Source: Gluconobacter wancherniae NBRC 103581 (lineage in GTDB: Bacteria; Pseudomonadota; Alphaproteobacteria; Acetobacterales; Acetobacteraceae). Taken from it: a DNA stretch of 64,000 bases. The translations under genes and the position numbers were made by a program. How positions within the stretch are numbered: position 1 is the first letter of the stretch; every line of letters begins with the position of its first letter. Below are positions 8,388 through 18,052 of this stretch, one piece after another. The stretch spans positions 558,001 to 622,000 of the forward strand of contig NZ_BJUZ01000002.1 of NCBI RefSeq assembly GCF_007988885.1. Reading direction: 5' to 3'. Under the pieces are notes generated by a model. It was not told where the DNA came from, searched no databases, and was given only the letters and a program-made list of their open reading frames with translations.

Positions 8388-8672
8388 GTATGAGACGATG
8401 TCCTTATCATGAGGGCGTCGATATGCAGCTAAAGCATGATGAAAAATTATTCTTATAAAAAAATGTTCGTATACGAACTTTTTGATAAGCTTTGTGTCTC
8501 CCGAGGAAAATAAATATCAAAATATCTGACACGGAAGCGTGATTGGCGGCTTGCCGTGGGTGTGGGCTTTCCGTATTAACGATGCCTCTATTTCACGATG
8601 CCGTGTTTGTCAGGGGAAGGCAATGTTCCTCCTGCGCTTGTGCGAGTGTCAGTTGAGCAGCGAGTGGTCCAA
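8388..8672. promoter_or_regulatory. edd upstream region
   Basis: 285 bp between the terminator and edd. It holds a 14-bp palindrome and a 19-codon leader frame with a strong ribosome site. I could not place a convincing -35/-10 pair. Confidence 0.5.
8465..8478. promoter_or_regulatory. 14-bp perfect palindrome, candidate operator for edd-eda
   Basis: GTTCGTATACGAAC is a perfect palindrome; after one mismatched pair the A and T runs on either side continue the symmetry. Size and position, about 195 bp before edd, suit a dimeric repressor or activator. The regulator is not identifiable from sequence. Confidence 0.45.
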
Positions 8673-8682
8673 ATGTCAGTGA
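8623..8682 (+). CDS. Possible 19-codon leader peptide overlapping the edd start
   Basis: ATG at 8623 with a strong ribosome site (AGGGGAAGG, 8612-8620) opens a 19-codon frame, [19 protein letters not shown], ending TGA at 8680-8682. The edd ATG (8673) lies inside it in another frame and has only a weak ribosome site of its own. This arrangement suggests translational coupling or a regulatory upstream frame. It holds three Cys codons in 19. No homolog is recognised; existence as a translated peptide is inferred. Confidence 0.4.
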   Translation: MFLLRLCECQLSSEWSKCQ

Positions 8683-10520
8683 ATTCCGTCGTCGAGAGCG
8701 TGACTGCCCGGATTATCGAGCGATCCAAGGTTTCGCGTCGTCGATATCTGGCGCTCATGGAGCGTAACCGCTCCAAAGGTGTCTCGCGTCCACGCCTTGC
8801 CTGCGGAAATCTCGCACATGCCATAGCTGCTGCCAGCTCTGACAAGGCTGGCCTAATGCGCCCGACGAGCAATAACATCGGGATCATCACCACCTATAAT
8901 GACATGCTCTCCGCGCATCAGCCCTATGGCCGCTATCCGGACCAGATCAAGCTGTTTGCAAGGGAAGTCGGCGCTACGGCGCAGGTTGCAGGCGGCGCGC
9001 CAGCTATGTGCGATGGGGTGACGCAGGGGCAGGAGGGCATGGAACTCTCGCTGTTCTCGCGGGACACCATTGCAATGTCCACAGCTGTCGGCCTCAGCCA
9101 TGGCATGTTTGAGGGCGTGGCCCTGCTTGGTATCTGCGACAAGATCGTTCCGGGACTTCTGATAGGTGCCCTGCGATTTGGGCATCTGCCAACCATGCTT
9201 ATTCCGGCAGGTCCCATGACCTCCGGCTTGCCGAACAAGGAAAAGCAGCGCATTCGCCAGCTTTATGTTCAGGGTAAGGTGGGGCAGGATGAGTTGATGG
9301 AAGCCGAAAACGCTTCCTATCACAGCGCAGGAACCTGCACTTTCTATGGTACTGCAAACACTAACCAGATGATGGTCGAGATCATGGGGCTGATGATGCC
9401 TGATGCATCCTTCATCAACCCGAACACGCCTCTGCGTCAGGCCATGACGCGCGCAAGCATTCATCGTCTCGCTGAAATCAGCCTGAATGGCGAGGATGTC
9501 CGTCCGCTCGGTCAGTGTGTGGACGAAAAAGCGATCGTCAATGCAGCAGTCGGCCTTCTTGCAACGGGTGGTTCGACCAACCATGCCATCCATCTGCCTG
9601 CGATCGCGCGTGCTGCTGGAATTCGGATCGATTGGGAAGATCTCAGCCGTTTGTCTTCAGCTGTTCCGCAAATCACCCGCGTCTATCCGAGCGGCTCCGA
9701 GGATGTGAACGCATTCAACCGTGTTGGCGGGATGCCAACGGTCATTGCTGAACTTTGTGATGCTGGCCTCTTGCATCAGGACATCATGACCATCTCTCGT
9801 GGCGGTTTCTCCGATTACGCACGTCGCGCAATCGTTGAAGAAGGGCAGCTCGAATACGTCGATGCGAAGCCATCGCTGGACCGGGATATTCTGCGTGATG
9901 TCGCGCAGCCATTCCGGGAGGATGGCGGCATGAAGCTGATGACCGGCAATCTGGGGCGTGGAATTTACAAGACAAGCGCAATCCAGGACGAGCACCTGAC
10001 AATCGAGGCACCAGCCCGCGTATTCAGCACGCAGCAGGCAGTTGTGGATGCATATCAAAACGGTGAGCTGGAACGTGATGTTGTGGTTGTCGTGCGTTTC
10101 CAGGGGCCAGAAGCAAACGGGATGCCTGAACTGCACCGCTTGATGCCATCGCTGGGTGTTCTGCAGGATCGTGGCTTCAAGGTTGCTCTCGTCACGGATG
10201 GTCGCATGTCCGGCGCGAGTGGCAAGGTGCCTGCTGCCATCCACCTTGGGCCGGAAGCCCAGACGGGGGGACCGATTGCACGTATTCAGGATGGCGATCT
10301 CATCCGCGTCTGTGCCCGCACCGGGCGCCTTGAGGCGCTGGTGGATGCAGCAGAATGGGGTGCCCGCCCGGTTACACCGCCGCCGCCGCCAGGTCTGGGA
10401 ACGGGCAGGGAATTGTTTGCCATCATGCGCGGCGTGCCTGATTCTGCCGAAGCAGGTGGCTCTGCCATGCTGGCCATGATGGAACGTGTTATCGATACCA
10501 TCGGCGACGATATTCACTAA
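8673..10520 (+). CDS. edd: 6-phosphogluconate dehydratase
   Basis: First enzyme of the Entner-Doudoroff route: 6-phosphogluconate to 2-keto-3-deoxy-6-phosphogluconate plus water. 615 residues from the ATG at 8673, the usual Edd length; longer starts add 25 residues that do not look like the family, whereas [14 protein letters not shown] is the normal N terminus. IlvD/Edd-family hallmarks are present: [51 protein letters not shown] and [16 protein letters not shown], including the Cys residues expected to bind the Fe-S cluster. It is followed 13 bp later by eda. The weak ribosome site and overlap with a leader frame suggest coupled translation. Confidence 0.96.
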   Translation: MSVNSVVESVTARIIERSKVSRRRYLALMERNRSKGVSRPRLACGNLAHAIAAASSDKAGLMRPTSNNIGIITTYNDMLSAHQPYGRYPDQIKLFAREVGATAQVAGGAPAMCDGVTQGQEGMELSLFSRDTIAMSTAVGLSHGMFEGVALLGICDKIVPGLLIGALRFGHLPTMLIPAGPMTSGLPNKEKQRIRQLYVQGKVGQDELMEAENASYHSAGTCTFYGTANTNQMMVEIMGLMMPDASFINPNTPLRQAMTRASIHRLAEISLNGEDVRPLGQCVDEKAIVNAAVGLLATGGSTNHAIHLPAIARAAGIRIDWEDLSRLSSAVPQITRVYPSGSEDVNAFNRVGGMPTVIAELCDAGLLHQDIMTISRGGFSDYARRAIVEEGQLEYVDAKPSLDRDILRDVAQPFREDGGMKLMTGNLGRGIYKTSAIQDEHLTIEAPARVFSTQQAVVDAYQNGELERDVVVVVRFQGPEANGMPELHRLMPSLGVLQDRGFKVALVTDGRMSGASGKVPAAIHLGPEAQTGGPIARIQDGDLIRVCARTGRLEALVDAAEWGARPVTPPPPPGLGTGRELFAIMRGVPDSAEAGGSAMLAMMERVIDTIGDDIH

Positions 10521-10533
10521 GGACTGAACACCC

Positions 10534-11151
10534 ATGACCGATACTGCAAAACTCGATGCCGTCATGACGCGCTGCCCGGTTATTCCGGTGCTCGTGATCA
10601 AGGACATCGCACAGGCCCGTCCGCTGGCGGAAGCTCTGGTGGCCGGTGGCCTGACGACGCTCGAAGTTACGCTGCGCACGCCCTGCGCGCTCGAAGCCAT
10701 CGCAGAGATGTCGAAGGTTGAAGGTGCATTCGTCGGCGCTGGAACGGTTTTGAATCCCACCGATCTCGAGCGTTCTGTAAAGGCTGGATCGCGCTTCATC
10801 GTCAGCCCGGGCCTAACCGCTCCACTGGCAGATGCGGCTCGTGATCACGACACGCCGTTCCTGCCTGGTGTCGCCAATGCAGGCGACATCATGCGTGGAC
10901 TGGATCTGGGGCTGACACGCTTCAAGTTTTTCCCGGCCGTGACAAACGGCGGTATCCCTGCTCTCAAAAGTCTCGCAAGCGTGTTCGGAAATGTTCGTTT
11001 CTGCCCCACAGGCGGTATCACCGAACAGACAGCCCCTGAGTGGCTGGCGCTGCCGAGTGTTGCGTGTGTTGGTGGCTCCTGGCTCACGGCGGGTGAGTTT
11101 GATGCAGCAACCGTAACAGCGCGCGCAGCAGCGGCGTCACGTCTCAAGTAA
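10534..11151 (+). CDS. eda: KDPG aldolase (2-dehydro-3-deoxyphosphogluconate aldolase)
   Basis: Second enzyme of the Entner-Doudoroff pathway: splits KDPG into pyruvate and glyceraldehyde 3-phosphate by a class I Schiff-base mechanism. 205 residues, the normal trimeric Eda length. Glu44 and Arg48 are in LEVTLRTP, and the Schiff-base Lys131 is in RFKFFPA; GAGTV, PGVAN and GGI phosphate-binding loops are intact. It forms an operon with edd and is followed by a hairpin. Confidence 0.97.
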   Translation: MTDTAKLDAVMTRCPVIPVLVIKDIAQARPLAEALVAGGLTTLEVTLRTPCALEAIAEMSKVEGAFVGAGTVLNPTDLERSVKAGSRFIVSPGLTAPLADAARDHDTPFLPGVANAGDIMRGLDLGLTRFKFFPAVTNGGIPALKSLASVFGNVRFCPTGGITEQTAPEWLALPSVACVGGSWLTAGEFDAATVTARAAAASRLK

Positions 11152-11158
11152 GAAGCTG

Positions 11159-11197
11159 TTTGCCATGCATTTGGCTCATGGCCCCATGCATGGCAAA
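11159..11197 (+). terminator. Hairpin downstream of edd-eda
   Basis: Perfect 12-bp stem (11159-11170 with 11186-11197) with a 15-nt loop, followed by GGTTTGTT. The T-run is short, so termination may be incomplete. Confidence 0.55.
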
Positions 11198-11326
11198 GGT
11201 TTGTTATTCAGCTTGTAAATAAGGAAGAGGCGGGTCCATAAATCGGTGATGCACCCCGGAGCCTCTTATTCCTTTCATCTCTGAAAAAACCGCTTGCGCT
11301 TCATGCGGCTTTTCAAGGCCGCTGGA

Positions 11327-12880
11327 ATGAGCATCGACCGGAAACCTCTGGTTGGCCTGGCGGGCGTGATCTGTCTCGCAATGGCGACGGAACTCAATGG
11401 GCAGGTGTCTGCCCAGACACTCCCGGACATCATGGGCGGCCTTGGGATCAGTCATGATTCCGGAACATGGTTCAGTAGCCTTTATTCTACGGCTCAGGTC
11501 ATTGGGATGGCTCTGGCGCCCTGGTTTGCCATTACGTTCAGTCTCCGCCGGTTCGGGCTTTTCGTTGTTGGGCTGGCAATCGCTGCCAGCGTTCTCATCC
11601 CGTTTACGCCTAACCTGACACTTCTTTATGGTCTGCGCATATTGCAGGGCCTTGCCGGTGGTTTTGCCGTGCCGCTGCTCATGACGACGGCCCTGCGGGT
11701 GCTCCCACCGCCCATTCGTCTTTATGGGCTTGCAGCTTATGCCTCGACGGCCACGTTCTTCCCATATCTGAGTGGTTCGTTTGCCGGGCTGTGGAGTGAT
11801 CTCGTCGGGTGGCAGTTCGTGTTTTTACAGGCGATCCCGCTCTGCACGCTGGCCGGGTTGCTCATCTGGTATGGAATGCCGGTGGACGCCCCTAAATACG
11901 AGCGCTTCAGAATCATTGACTGGCGCGGAATGCTGATGGTGCTTGTCGGCTTTTCGGCGCTGACAACAATGCTGCAACAGGGAGACCGGCTCGACTGGTT
12001 CAATTCGTCCGCCATTTGCGTCATGGCCCTGATGTCAGTTGTAATCCTGCCGCTCTTTGTCCTGAACGAGTGGTACCATCCTCTGCCGCTCTTCAAGTTC
12101 CAGTTGCTCAAGCGGCGTAATTTTGCCTACGGCGCGACGACGCTGCTTGTGTTTGTCGTCATCTCCATGTCGGCCTCAACACTTCCTGCGTCATTTCTCT
12201 CTACGGTCGCCGGATATCGACCGGAGCAAAGCTATCTGGTGACACTTGAAGTCGCCGCCCTCCAGCTACTGCTTCTGCCTTTGATGGCCATTGTTCTCAA
12301 TTATGAGTGGGTGGATAGCAGGGTTGTAAGCCTTATCGGGCTGATCTGTCTGCTCATAGCATGTGTTGGCGATACATTTCTGACCTCCGTGTGGAACAGG
12401 AATGAGTTCTACCTCTGGCAGTTTTTCCAGGGACTGGGTGCTGCAATGATCGTCATGCCGTTGCTTATGATGTCGACAAATGCTCTGGTCCCGGCAGAGG
12501 GACCATTTGCATCAGCACTGGTGAACTGCCCCCGTGGCGTAGCAGAAACCGTATCGGTCTGGCTTGTGCAGCTTGTGCATCGGTGGCGCGGCTCGTTGCA
12601 TTCCGATCGACTGACAGATCAGCTCGGGCGGAACCGTTTCCGTCTTTACCAGGGCAGCAATCCAGCCTTGCAGGAACCAACTGCGCTCCTTCCCAACGGG
12701 CTGCCGCGTCATCCGGGCAGTGTGGAGATGATGTCGGCACAACTTGCACGGCAGACTGCAACCCTGACGATGAGTGACATGTTCTTTGTCATCATCGGTC
12801 TCATCTCATTTCTGATGATCCTTCTGCTGACCTTGCCGGTCCGCACCTATCCGCCACGTATCGTTTTTGCCAAGAAATAA
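11327..12880 (+). CDS. MFS multidrug transporter, EmrB/QacA (DHA2) type
   Basis: Proton-driven inner-membrane exporter with about 14 predicted helices, 517 residues from the ATG at 11327, chosen because AAGG lies 8 nt upstream; TTG at 11294 and ATG at 11303 are alternatives without a ribosome site. The loop between helices 2 and 3 and the GLRILQGLAGGFAVPLLM segment (motif C-like) fit DHA2 antiporters. A large periplasmic loop precedes the last helix. It is followed directly by an EmrA-type adaptor and a NodT-type outer-membrane protein, so it should work as the pump of a tripartite efflux system. Substrate unknown. Confidence 0.85.
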   Translation: MSIDRKPLVGLAGVICLAMATELNGQVSAQTLPDIMGGLGISHDSGTWFSSLYSTAQVIGMALAPWFAITFSLRRFGLFVVGLAIAASVLIPFTPNLTLLYGLRILQGLAGGFAVPLLMTTALRVLPPPIRLYGLAAYASTATFFPYLSGSFAGLWSDLVGWQFVFLQAIPLCTLAGLLIWYGMPVDAPKYERFRIIDWRGMLMVLVGFSALTTMLQQGDRLDWFNSSAICVMALMSVVILPLFVLNEWYHPLPLFKFQLLKRRNFAYGATTLLVFVVISMSASTLPASFLSTVAGYRPEQSYLVTLEVAALQLLLLPLMAIVLNYEWVDSRVVSLIGLICLLIACVGDTFLTSVWNRNEFYLWQFFQGLGAAMIVMPLLMMSTNALVPAEGPFASALVNCPRGVAETVSVWLVQLVHRWRGSLHSDRLTDQLGRNRFRLYQGSNPALQEPTALLPNGLPRHPGSVEMMSAQLARQTATLTMSDMFFVIIGLISFLMILLLTLPVRTYPPRIVFAKK

Positions 12881-12889
12881 GGGTGCCTT

Positions 12890-13993
12890 ATGGCCGATCA
12901 GCAGCATGGGGACGGCGACAAGCCGAAGCCAAAATGGCCATTCATTCTGGCGGCGCTCGTCATTATTGCGTTTGTTGCCGTTGTGCTGGCGATCATTTTT
13001 GTCCCAACGCGGCGAGTCTGGACCAATGATGCCTACGTCACGGCGCATTATTCCACGATCGCCCCGCGTATTCCCGGTCAGGTGACGTCCGTGGATGTAG
13101 ACGACAATCAGACGGTGCACGCAGGACAGGTGCTCGTCCGTCTGGATGACCGTGATTACAGCACTGCACTTTCAGAGGTGCGTGCTGTGCTCGAACATGA
13201 TCGTGCGCTTGTGCAGGATGCGAAAGCTGCGGTCTCCCGCCAGCCCTCTCTGATTGAACAGTCCGACGCTGCAGTTGCGCGCCTGAAGGCACAACTCATA
13301 TTCGCTCGTCAGAATGCCCGGCGTTATGGCGATCTGGCGAAAACCGGCGCTGGAAGCGATCAGGAAAACCAGCAAAGCACCGCAACGCTGGGTGAGCTTG
13401 AAGCGACACTTCGCGGGGCGCAGGCAGATGCGCAGGCTGTTCGCGCGCAGCTACCCATCTTGCAGGCCCAGCACGACGCAGCACTGCAGACGGTCGTCAT
13501 GGATAAAGCGCGGGTTCATCAGGCAGAGCTGAACCTTTCCTACACAAGGATTGTGGCACCGTTTGACGGGATGGTCGGACAGAGAAGCGTTCAGGCGGGA
13601 AATTATGTTGCGCCGGGTGCTGCGCTCATGGCTGTTGTTCCGATGAACCAGCTCTGGATCGAAGCCAACTACCGGGAGCTTGCCCTGCGTCACATGCGCC
13701 CCGGACAGCCTGCGCGCATTCATGTTGATGCTTATGATATTGATCTGGATGGCGTGGTGGATAGCGTACCGCCTGCATCCGGAGCGGCTTTTGCGCCTCT
13801 GGCGCCAGAAAATGCCACGGGAAATTTCACCAAGATCGTGCAGCGATTGCCTGTGAAGATTACACTTCGCGCAGGTCAACCCTTAGCCAGACTCCTGCGG
13901 ATGGGTTTTTCGGTTGAGACCTCTGTCGATACCGGATTTGAGAATGTGGCGGCTGATCAGGAAAGCGCTCATTCTTCGGTAACCGCGAAATGA
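12890..13993 (+). CDS. EmrA/HlyD-type membrane fusion protein
   Basis: 367-residue adaptor for the MFS pump upstream. One transmembrane helix (about residues 20-42) is followed by the first lipoyl half (APRIPGQVTSVDVDDNQTVHAGQVLVRLDD), an alpha-hairpin coiled coil (about 95-205), and the second half (IVAPFDGMVGQRSVQAGNYV). An AAGGG ribosome site lies 6 nt before the ATG. The 3' end overlaps the next gene by 4 bp, indicating translational coupling. Confidence 0.92.
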   Translation: MADQQHGDGDKPKPKWPFILAALVIIAFVAVVLAIIFVPTRRVWTNDAYVTAHYSTIAPRIPGQVTSVDVDDNQTVHAGQVLVRLDDRDYSTALSEVRAVLEHDRALVQDAKAAVSRQPSLIEQSDAAVARLKAQLIFARQNARRYGDLAKTGAGSDQENQQSTATLGELEATLRGAQADAQAVRAQLPILQAQHDAALQTVVMDKARVHQAELNLSYTRIVAPFDGMVGQRSVQAGNYVAPGAALMAVVPMNQLWIEANYRELALRHMRPGQPARIHVDAYDIDLDGVVDSVPPASGAAFAPLAPENATGNFTKIVQRLPVKITLRAGQPLARLLRMGFSVETSVDTGFENVAADQESAHSSVTAK

Positions 13994-15438
13994 GGCGTTC
14001 TTCCGCTCTCTCACTGGCTCTGCTGCTCGCAGGTTGCACGGTTGGCCCGAATTATACGCCCCCACACATGCATGCAGCAGGCCAGTGGGGAGAGGAGCCC
14101 CGTGCCAGCAGCAGCACATATTCAGGTGCGGTCGATATATCCTGGTGGCACAGCTTCAAGGACGCCGAACTGGATACTCTCGTCAGTCGGCTTGGAGCGC
14201 AAAACCTCGAAATTCAGGCCGCCATGGCGCGCATCGGGCAGGCGCGTGCGCAGACCCAGGTTGCGGCCGCTCAGGGTCTTCCCAGTGCAAACTGGGCCGG
14301 CTCCTATGGTTGGACGCAGCAGAGTAAACGCGGGTTCCTGTCTCTCGCGGAGCCAGCGCCGGGGGCGAACCTTCAGTATAACTATTATACGAACATCGCA
14401 GCATCTTCGTGGGATCTGGATCTTTTTGGAATGGTCCGGCGCTCGGTAGAGGCGCAGCGTGCAGGCACAGCTTCCGCAGAAGCTGCGCGGCGTGGTGTGG
14501 CCCTTGCGACGCTTGCGGATCTTGTGGCCGATTACATGCGCCTTCGAGGTACGCAGGCTCAGATTGTCCTTACGGAGCGAGACCTGAAGCTCGTTCTTCA
14601 CGATCTGGCGCTGGTGCAGGACCGCAAGCGCGAAGGTGCTGCCACAACCCTCGATATCGCCCAGGCCCGTGCCCGGGTTGCAACCACTGAAGGCGCGTTG
14701 CCGCCATTACGCGATGCACAGGCTGCGCTTATCAATGCTATTGGCCTGTTGCTGGCCCTGCCTCCACGTGCGCTTGAGAGGGAACTTGCAAAGGTTGCGC
14801 CGCAACCCGGAGTGCCAGAGGGGGTGCCTGTCGGATTTCCATCTCAGCTTGCACAAAGGCGTCCGGACATTCTTGAAGCGGATGCCCGTCTTCATGCCGC
14901 AACGGCGAGGGTAGGTGCGGCAAAAGCTTCATTCTATCCCGATATTACCCTGACCGGATCAATCGGTACGCAATCGTTGTCTGCAAGTGATTTCTTCATG
15001 CCCGCAGCAAAGTATTTCCAGCTTGGGCCAACACTAAACGTTCCGCTTTTCGAGGGTGGTCGTCTACGCGGAATGCTGCATCTCCGGCAAAACCAGCAAA
15101 AGGAAGCCGCACTGGCATACCGCCAGAGCGTCCTGAATGCATGGCGGGAAGTTGACGACGCAATGACGGCCTACGCTCAGGCACAGGATCGCTTCCAGCG
15201 TGTTTCTGAGGCCGTTGAACAGAACCATCAGGTGCTGACGGCAGCGCGTCAGCGCTATGTTGCGGGTGCGACGACGTTTCTTGAGGTAGATCAGGCGGAG
15301 GCTGCTGTCCTGTCGAGTGAGACGGCAAAGGCTGCCAGCCAAACCCAGATTGAAACCATTCTCGTATCGCTTTATCGCGCGCTCGGTGGCGGATGGCAGT
15401 TTGCGGAAACGTCCGTTCCGGACCATAAGGGCGCGTGA
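13990..15438 (+). CDS. NodT/OprM-family outer-membrane efflux lipoprotein
   Basis: 482-residue TolC-superfamily channel. The N terminus is a lipoprotein signal with lipobox LLAGC (Cys about residue 16) followed by TVGPNYTPP, the standard NodT-family start. The two repeats of outer-membrane efflux domain are present (QRRPDILEADARLHAATARVGAAKASFYPDITLTGS). It completes the MFS-adaptor-channel operon. Its stop overlaps the next gene as GTGA. Confidence 0.93.
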   Translation: MRRSSALSLALLLAGCTVGPNYTPPHMHAAGQWGEEPRASSSTYSGAVDISWWHSFKDAELDTLVSRLGAQNLEIQAAMARIGQARAQTQVAAAQGLPSANWAGSYGWTQQSKRGFLSLAEPAPGANLQYNYYTNIAASSWDLDLFGMVRRSVEAQRAGTASAEAARRGVALATLADLVADYMRLRGTQAQIVLTERDLKLVLHDLALVQDRKREGAATTLDIAQARARVATTEGALPPLRDAQAALINAIGLLLALPPRALERELAKVAPQPGVPEGVPVGFPSQLAQRRPDILEADARLHAATARVGAAKASFYPDITLTGSIGTQSLSASDFFMPAAKYFQLGPTLNVPLFEGGRLRGMLHLRQNQQKEAALAYRQSVLNAWREVDDAMTAYAQAQDRFQRVSEAVEQNHQVLTAARQRYVAGATTFLEVDQAEAAVLSSETAKAASQTQIETILVSLYRALGGGWQFAETSVPDHKGA

Positions 15439-15998
15439 CTGGACGCTCGCACCTTCTTATTGGCGGTTTTACAGTGCTTTGCGCGATGCGATGGCACTTT
15501 CTGACGCCTGAACCTTTTTCAGTTGTCGCCGCTCTTTTCGGCAGTGTTCTGCCAGACATTGATACCGAACGTTCTATCGTCGGCGCGCGCTGCAAGCCGC
15601 TGTCCCGCCTCATCGCCCGCACATTCGGGCACCGCGGAATGACACATTCCGGCGTGCTGCTGCTCGTGGTCGCTTTCGTTGTTGCGGAAATGATGGGTGA
15701 GGCCGCTTTGCGCGGGCCAATTGGTGCGCTTCTTTTAGGGGCAGCGACGCATATAGCGGCTGATCTGCCCACCGGAGGCTGTCAGTTCCTCGCGCCCCTC
15801 AGTCGTTCCCGACTTTCATTCTGGCCCTATGTACGCACTGGCGGCATGGGTGAGATGGTTCTCCTTCTGCCTGTGCTGCTCCTTCTGGGCTGGGCGGGAG
15901 TTTCTGGCCCTGGTCCCCATCGGGGCCGGGTCACAGCTGCCATGCATCACCAGCGGTTGCATGGACATGTTTTGAAGGATATTTCTCTTCCATCATGA
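15435..15998 (+). CDS. YdjM-like (DUF457) metal-dependent membrane hydrolase family protein
   Basis: 187-residue membrane protein with the YdjM/DUF457 pattern: HLLIGG near the N terminus, [21 protein letters not shown] and THIAADLPT, whose conserved His and Asp residues probably bind a metal. Family members are integral-membrane putative hydrolases of uncertain substrate. It begins with GTG overlapping the efflux gene stop and its stop overlaps the purH ATG (ATGA), so it is translationally coupled on both sides. Confidence 0.8.
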   Translation: MTGRSHLLIGGFTVLCAMRWHFLTPEPFSVVAALFGSVLPDIDTERSIVGARCKPLSRLIARTFGHRGMTHSGVLLLVVAFVVAEMMGEAALRGPIGALLLGAATHIAADLPTGGCQFLAPLSRSRLSFWPYVRTGGMGEMVLLLPVLLLLGWAGVSGPGPHRGRVTAAMHHQRLHGHVLKDISLPS

Positions 15999-17572
15999 CC
16001 GATACCAGACTGCCCATCCGTCGCGCCCTGCTTTCCGTCTCTGATAAGGCCGGATTAATTGAACTGGGCCGCGCGCTCGCAGCGCATGGCGCTGAACTTC
16101 TCTCGACTGGCGGTTCAGCCAAAGCCCTGCGCGAAGCAGGTTTGGTGGTGAAAGACGTCTCGGAGCATACGGGATTTCCCGAAATTCTGGATGGCCGCGT
16201 CAAAACGCTGGTTCCCCAGGTGCATGGTGGAATTCTCGGGCGCCGGGACCTTCCCGAACATCTTTCACAGATGGAACAGCACGCAATCGCCCCGATAGAT
16301 CTCGTTTGCGTCAACCTTTATCCGTTTGCGGCCACAGTTGCTTCCGGTGCCGGTGACGAAGACTGTATCGAGAATATCGATATCGGTGGCCCCGCCATGA
16401 TCCGGGCGGCAGCAAAAAACTTTGACCATGTTGTCATCCTGACAGACCCTTCCCAGTATAAAGGCCTTGTTGAGGCTCTGACGGAAGGCGGTACTCTGAA
16501 CCATCAGCGCCGGGCATATGCGGCGGCGGCATACGCGCATACCGGTGCCTATGACGGTATGATCGCACGCTGGTTTGCAGAAAAGGCTGGAGACATTCTG
16601 CCTCCGGTCCTGACCCTGAGCGGAACGCGCGGAGAGCTTCTGCGGTATGGTGAAAATCCGCATCAGAAGGCTGCATTTTACAGGGATGGCAGCACGCGCC
16701 CGGGCATTTCCACCGCGCGTCAGGTGCAGGGTAAAGCTCTCAGCTATAACAACCTCAACGACACGGATGCCGCATTCGAGGCGGTGGCTGAGCTTGAAGG
16801 CCCAAGTGTCGTCATCGTCAAGCACGCAAACCCGTGCGGTGTCGCCTCTGCTGCGACACTTGAGGAAGCTTGGGTTGCCGCCCTGCGCTGTGATCCGGTA
16901 TCGGCATTCGGTGGCATCGTGGCCCTGAACGATACTCTCGATGCCGCAACGGCCGAGCGTATCGCCGCAATCTTTACGGAAGTGATCGTTGCGCCAGCCG
17001 CAGATGCTGATGCTCTGGAGATACTTTCACGCAAAAAGAACCTTCGTCTGCTCCTGACCGGTGCCCTGCCTGATCCGGCAGCAGATGGTTTGTCCTTTCG
17101 CTCTGTCGCCGGTGGCTTTTTGGCCCAGAGCCGGGATGCAGGACGTGTTACTGAAGCCGATCTGAAAGTCGTCACAAAACGTGCGCCAACTGCTTCAGAA
17201 ATGCGCGATCTTCTCTTTGCATTCCGTGTCGCCAAGCATGTGAAGTCGAACGCCGTAATTTACGTCAAGGATGGCGCGACGGTGGGCATTGGTGCCGGTC
17301 AGATGTCGCGCGTTGACAGTGCGCGGATTGCTGCACGCAAAAGCGAAGATGCAGCTCAGGTTGCTGGAGAAAATGCGCCGCTGACAACAGGCTCTGTTGC
17401 TGCGTCAGATGCGTTTTTCCCCTTTGCGGATGGTCTTGAGAGCGTAGTGGCTGCGGGTGCTGTGGCGGTGATCCAGCCTGGCGGTTCCATTCGTGATCAA
17501 GAGGTGATCGATGCTGCAGATGCAGCTGGAATCGCCATGGTGTTCACGGGTATGAGGCATTTTCGGCATTGA
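15995..17572 (+). CDS. purH: Bifunctional AICAR formyltransferase / IMP cyclohydrolase
   Basis: Catalyses the last two steps of de novo purine synthesis, AICAR to FAICAR and then to IMP. 525 residues, the normal length. The N-terminal MGS-like IMP cyclohydrolase domain ([44 protein letters not shown]) is followed by the AICAR transformylase domain with the KHANPCGVA active-site block and a C-terminal FPFADGLE...PGGSIRD region. It is coupled to its neighbours by an ATGA overlap upstream and a TTGA overlap downstream. Confidence 0.97.
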   Translation: MTDTRLPIRRALLSVSDKAGLIELGRALAAHGAELLSTGGSAKALREAGLVVKDVSEHTGFPEILDGRVKTLVPQVHGGILGRRDLPEHLSQMEQHAIAPIDLVCVNLYPFAATVASGAGDEDCIENIDIGGPAMIRAAAKNFDHVVILTDPSQYKGLVEALTEGGTLNHQRRAYAAAAYAHTGAYDGMIARWFAEKAGDILPPVLTLSGTRGELLRYGENPHQKAAFYRDGSTRPGISTARQVQGKALSYNNLNDTDAAFEAVAELEGPSVVIVKHANPCGVASAATLEEAWVAALRCDPVSAFGGIVALNDTLDAATAERIAAIFTEVIVAPAADADALEILSRKKNLRLLLTGALPDPAADGLSFRSVAGGFLAQSRDAGRVTEADLKVVTKRAPTASEMRDLLFAFRVAKHVKSNAVIYVKDGATVGIGAGQMSRVDSARIAARKSEDAAQVAGENAPLTTGSVAASDAFFPFADGLESVVAAGAVAVIQPGGSIRDQEVIDAADAAGIAMVFTGMRHFRH

Positions 17573-17940
17573 AAACCATCGCAATCGCCAGCTTGATTCT
17601 GGCATTTTCCGTTCCCGTCGCAAAGGCAGCGCCTTGCACGTACGACATGTCTCCTCTCCCAGTGACCAAGGGCGTGGTTTCGCGCGTCGCGCCCTCAGGT
17701 GTTCTGCTGCGAGACGGCACGACAGTCATTTTGCCTGAAGAGCTTATGTCAGGGATTCGCGTAGGTCATACTCTTGCAGTTCGTGGGCTGCTGTCCCGAC
17801 AGGGGCATACTGTGCGCGCTCTCGCACTGGATGGGGTACCTCCTGTCTGCCCTGCAGCAGAGGCGGAGGCGCGCGGCCCTTTTCCTGGTTCAGCGGGCTA
17901 CGACCAGATCCGGAATGGTGTTTCAGAAAAGTCAGAATAA
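17569..17940 (+). CDS. Small secreted protein of unknown function
   Basis: 123-residue protein starting with TTG overlapping the purH stop. Residues 1-20 form a Sec signal peptide with a likely cut after AKA. The mature part has two Cys (CTYD near its N terminus and PPVCP near the end) that may form a disulfide, and a short beta-rich central region ([24 protein letters not shown]) resembling an OB-like or RNA/ligand-binding strand pattern. The function is not recognised. It ends the long operon before a strong hairpin. Confidence 0.65.
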   Translation: MKTIAIASLILAFSVPVAKAAPCTYDMSPLPVTKGVVSRVAPSGVLLRDGTTVILPEELMSGIRVGHTLAVRGLLSRQGHTVRALALDGVPPVCPAAEAEARGPFPGSAGYDQIRNGVSEKSE

Positions 17941-17955
17941 GCCATTAACGAGTGT

Positions 17956-17992
17956 AGGCCCGTTTCGTTAAACGGGCCTTAAACACTTTTTT
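17956..17992 (+). terminator. Intrinsic terminator ending the efflux-purH operon
   Basis: Perfect 10-bp G+C-rich stem, 17956-17965 with 17970-17979, four-base loop CGTT, followed after a short A-rich spacer by six T. Confidence 0.85.
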
Positions 17993-18052
17993 CACTATTG
18001 GGATCCATACTGCTTCCAAGTGCCATCTTCTGAAGGTGGAGGAGAGGTGTGC

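Noticed and set aside
9657-10799. 380-codon open frame on the minus strand
   Set aside because: It is antisense to edd and eda, which have full family motifs. The frame has no recognisable domain and arises from the G+C-rich codon pattern.
14996-15772. 258-codon minus-strand frame
   Set aside because: Antisense to the efflux channel and YdjM-like genes, with no recognisable motif.
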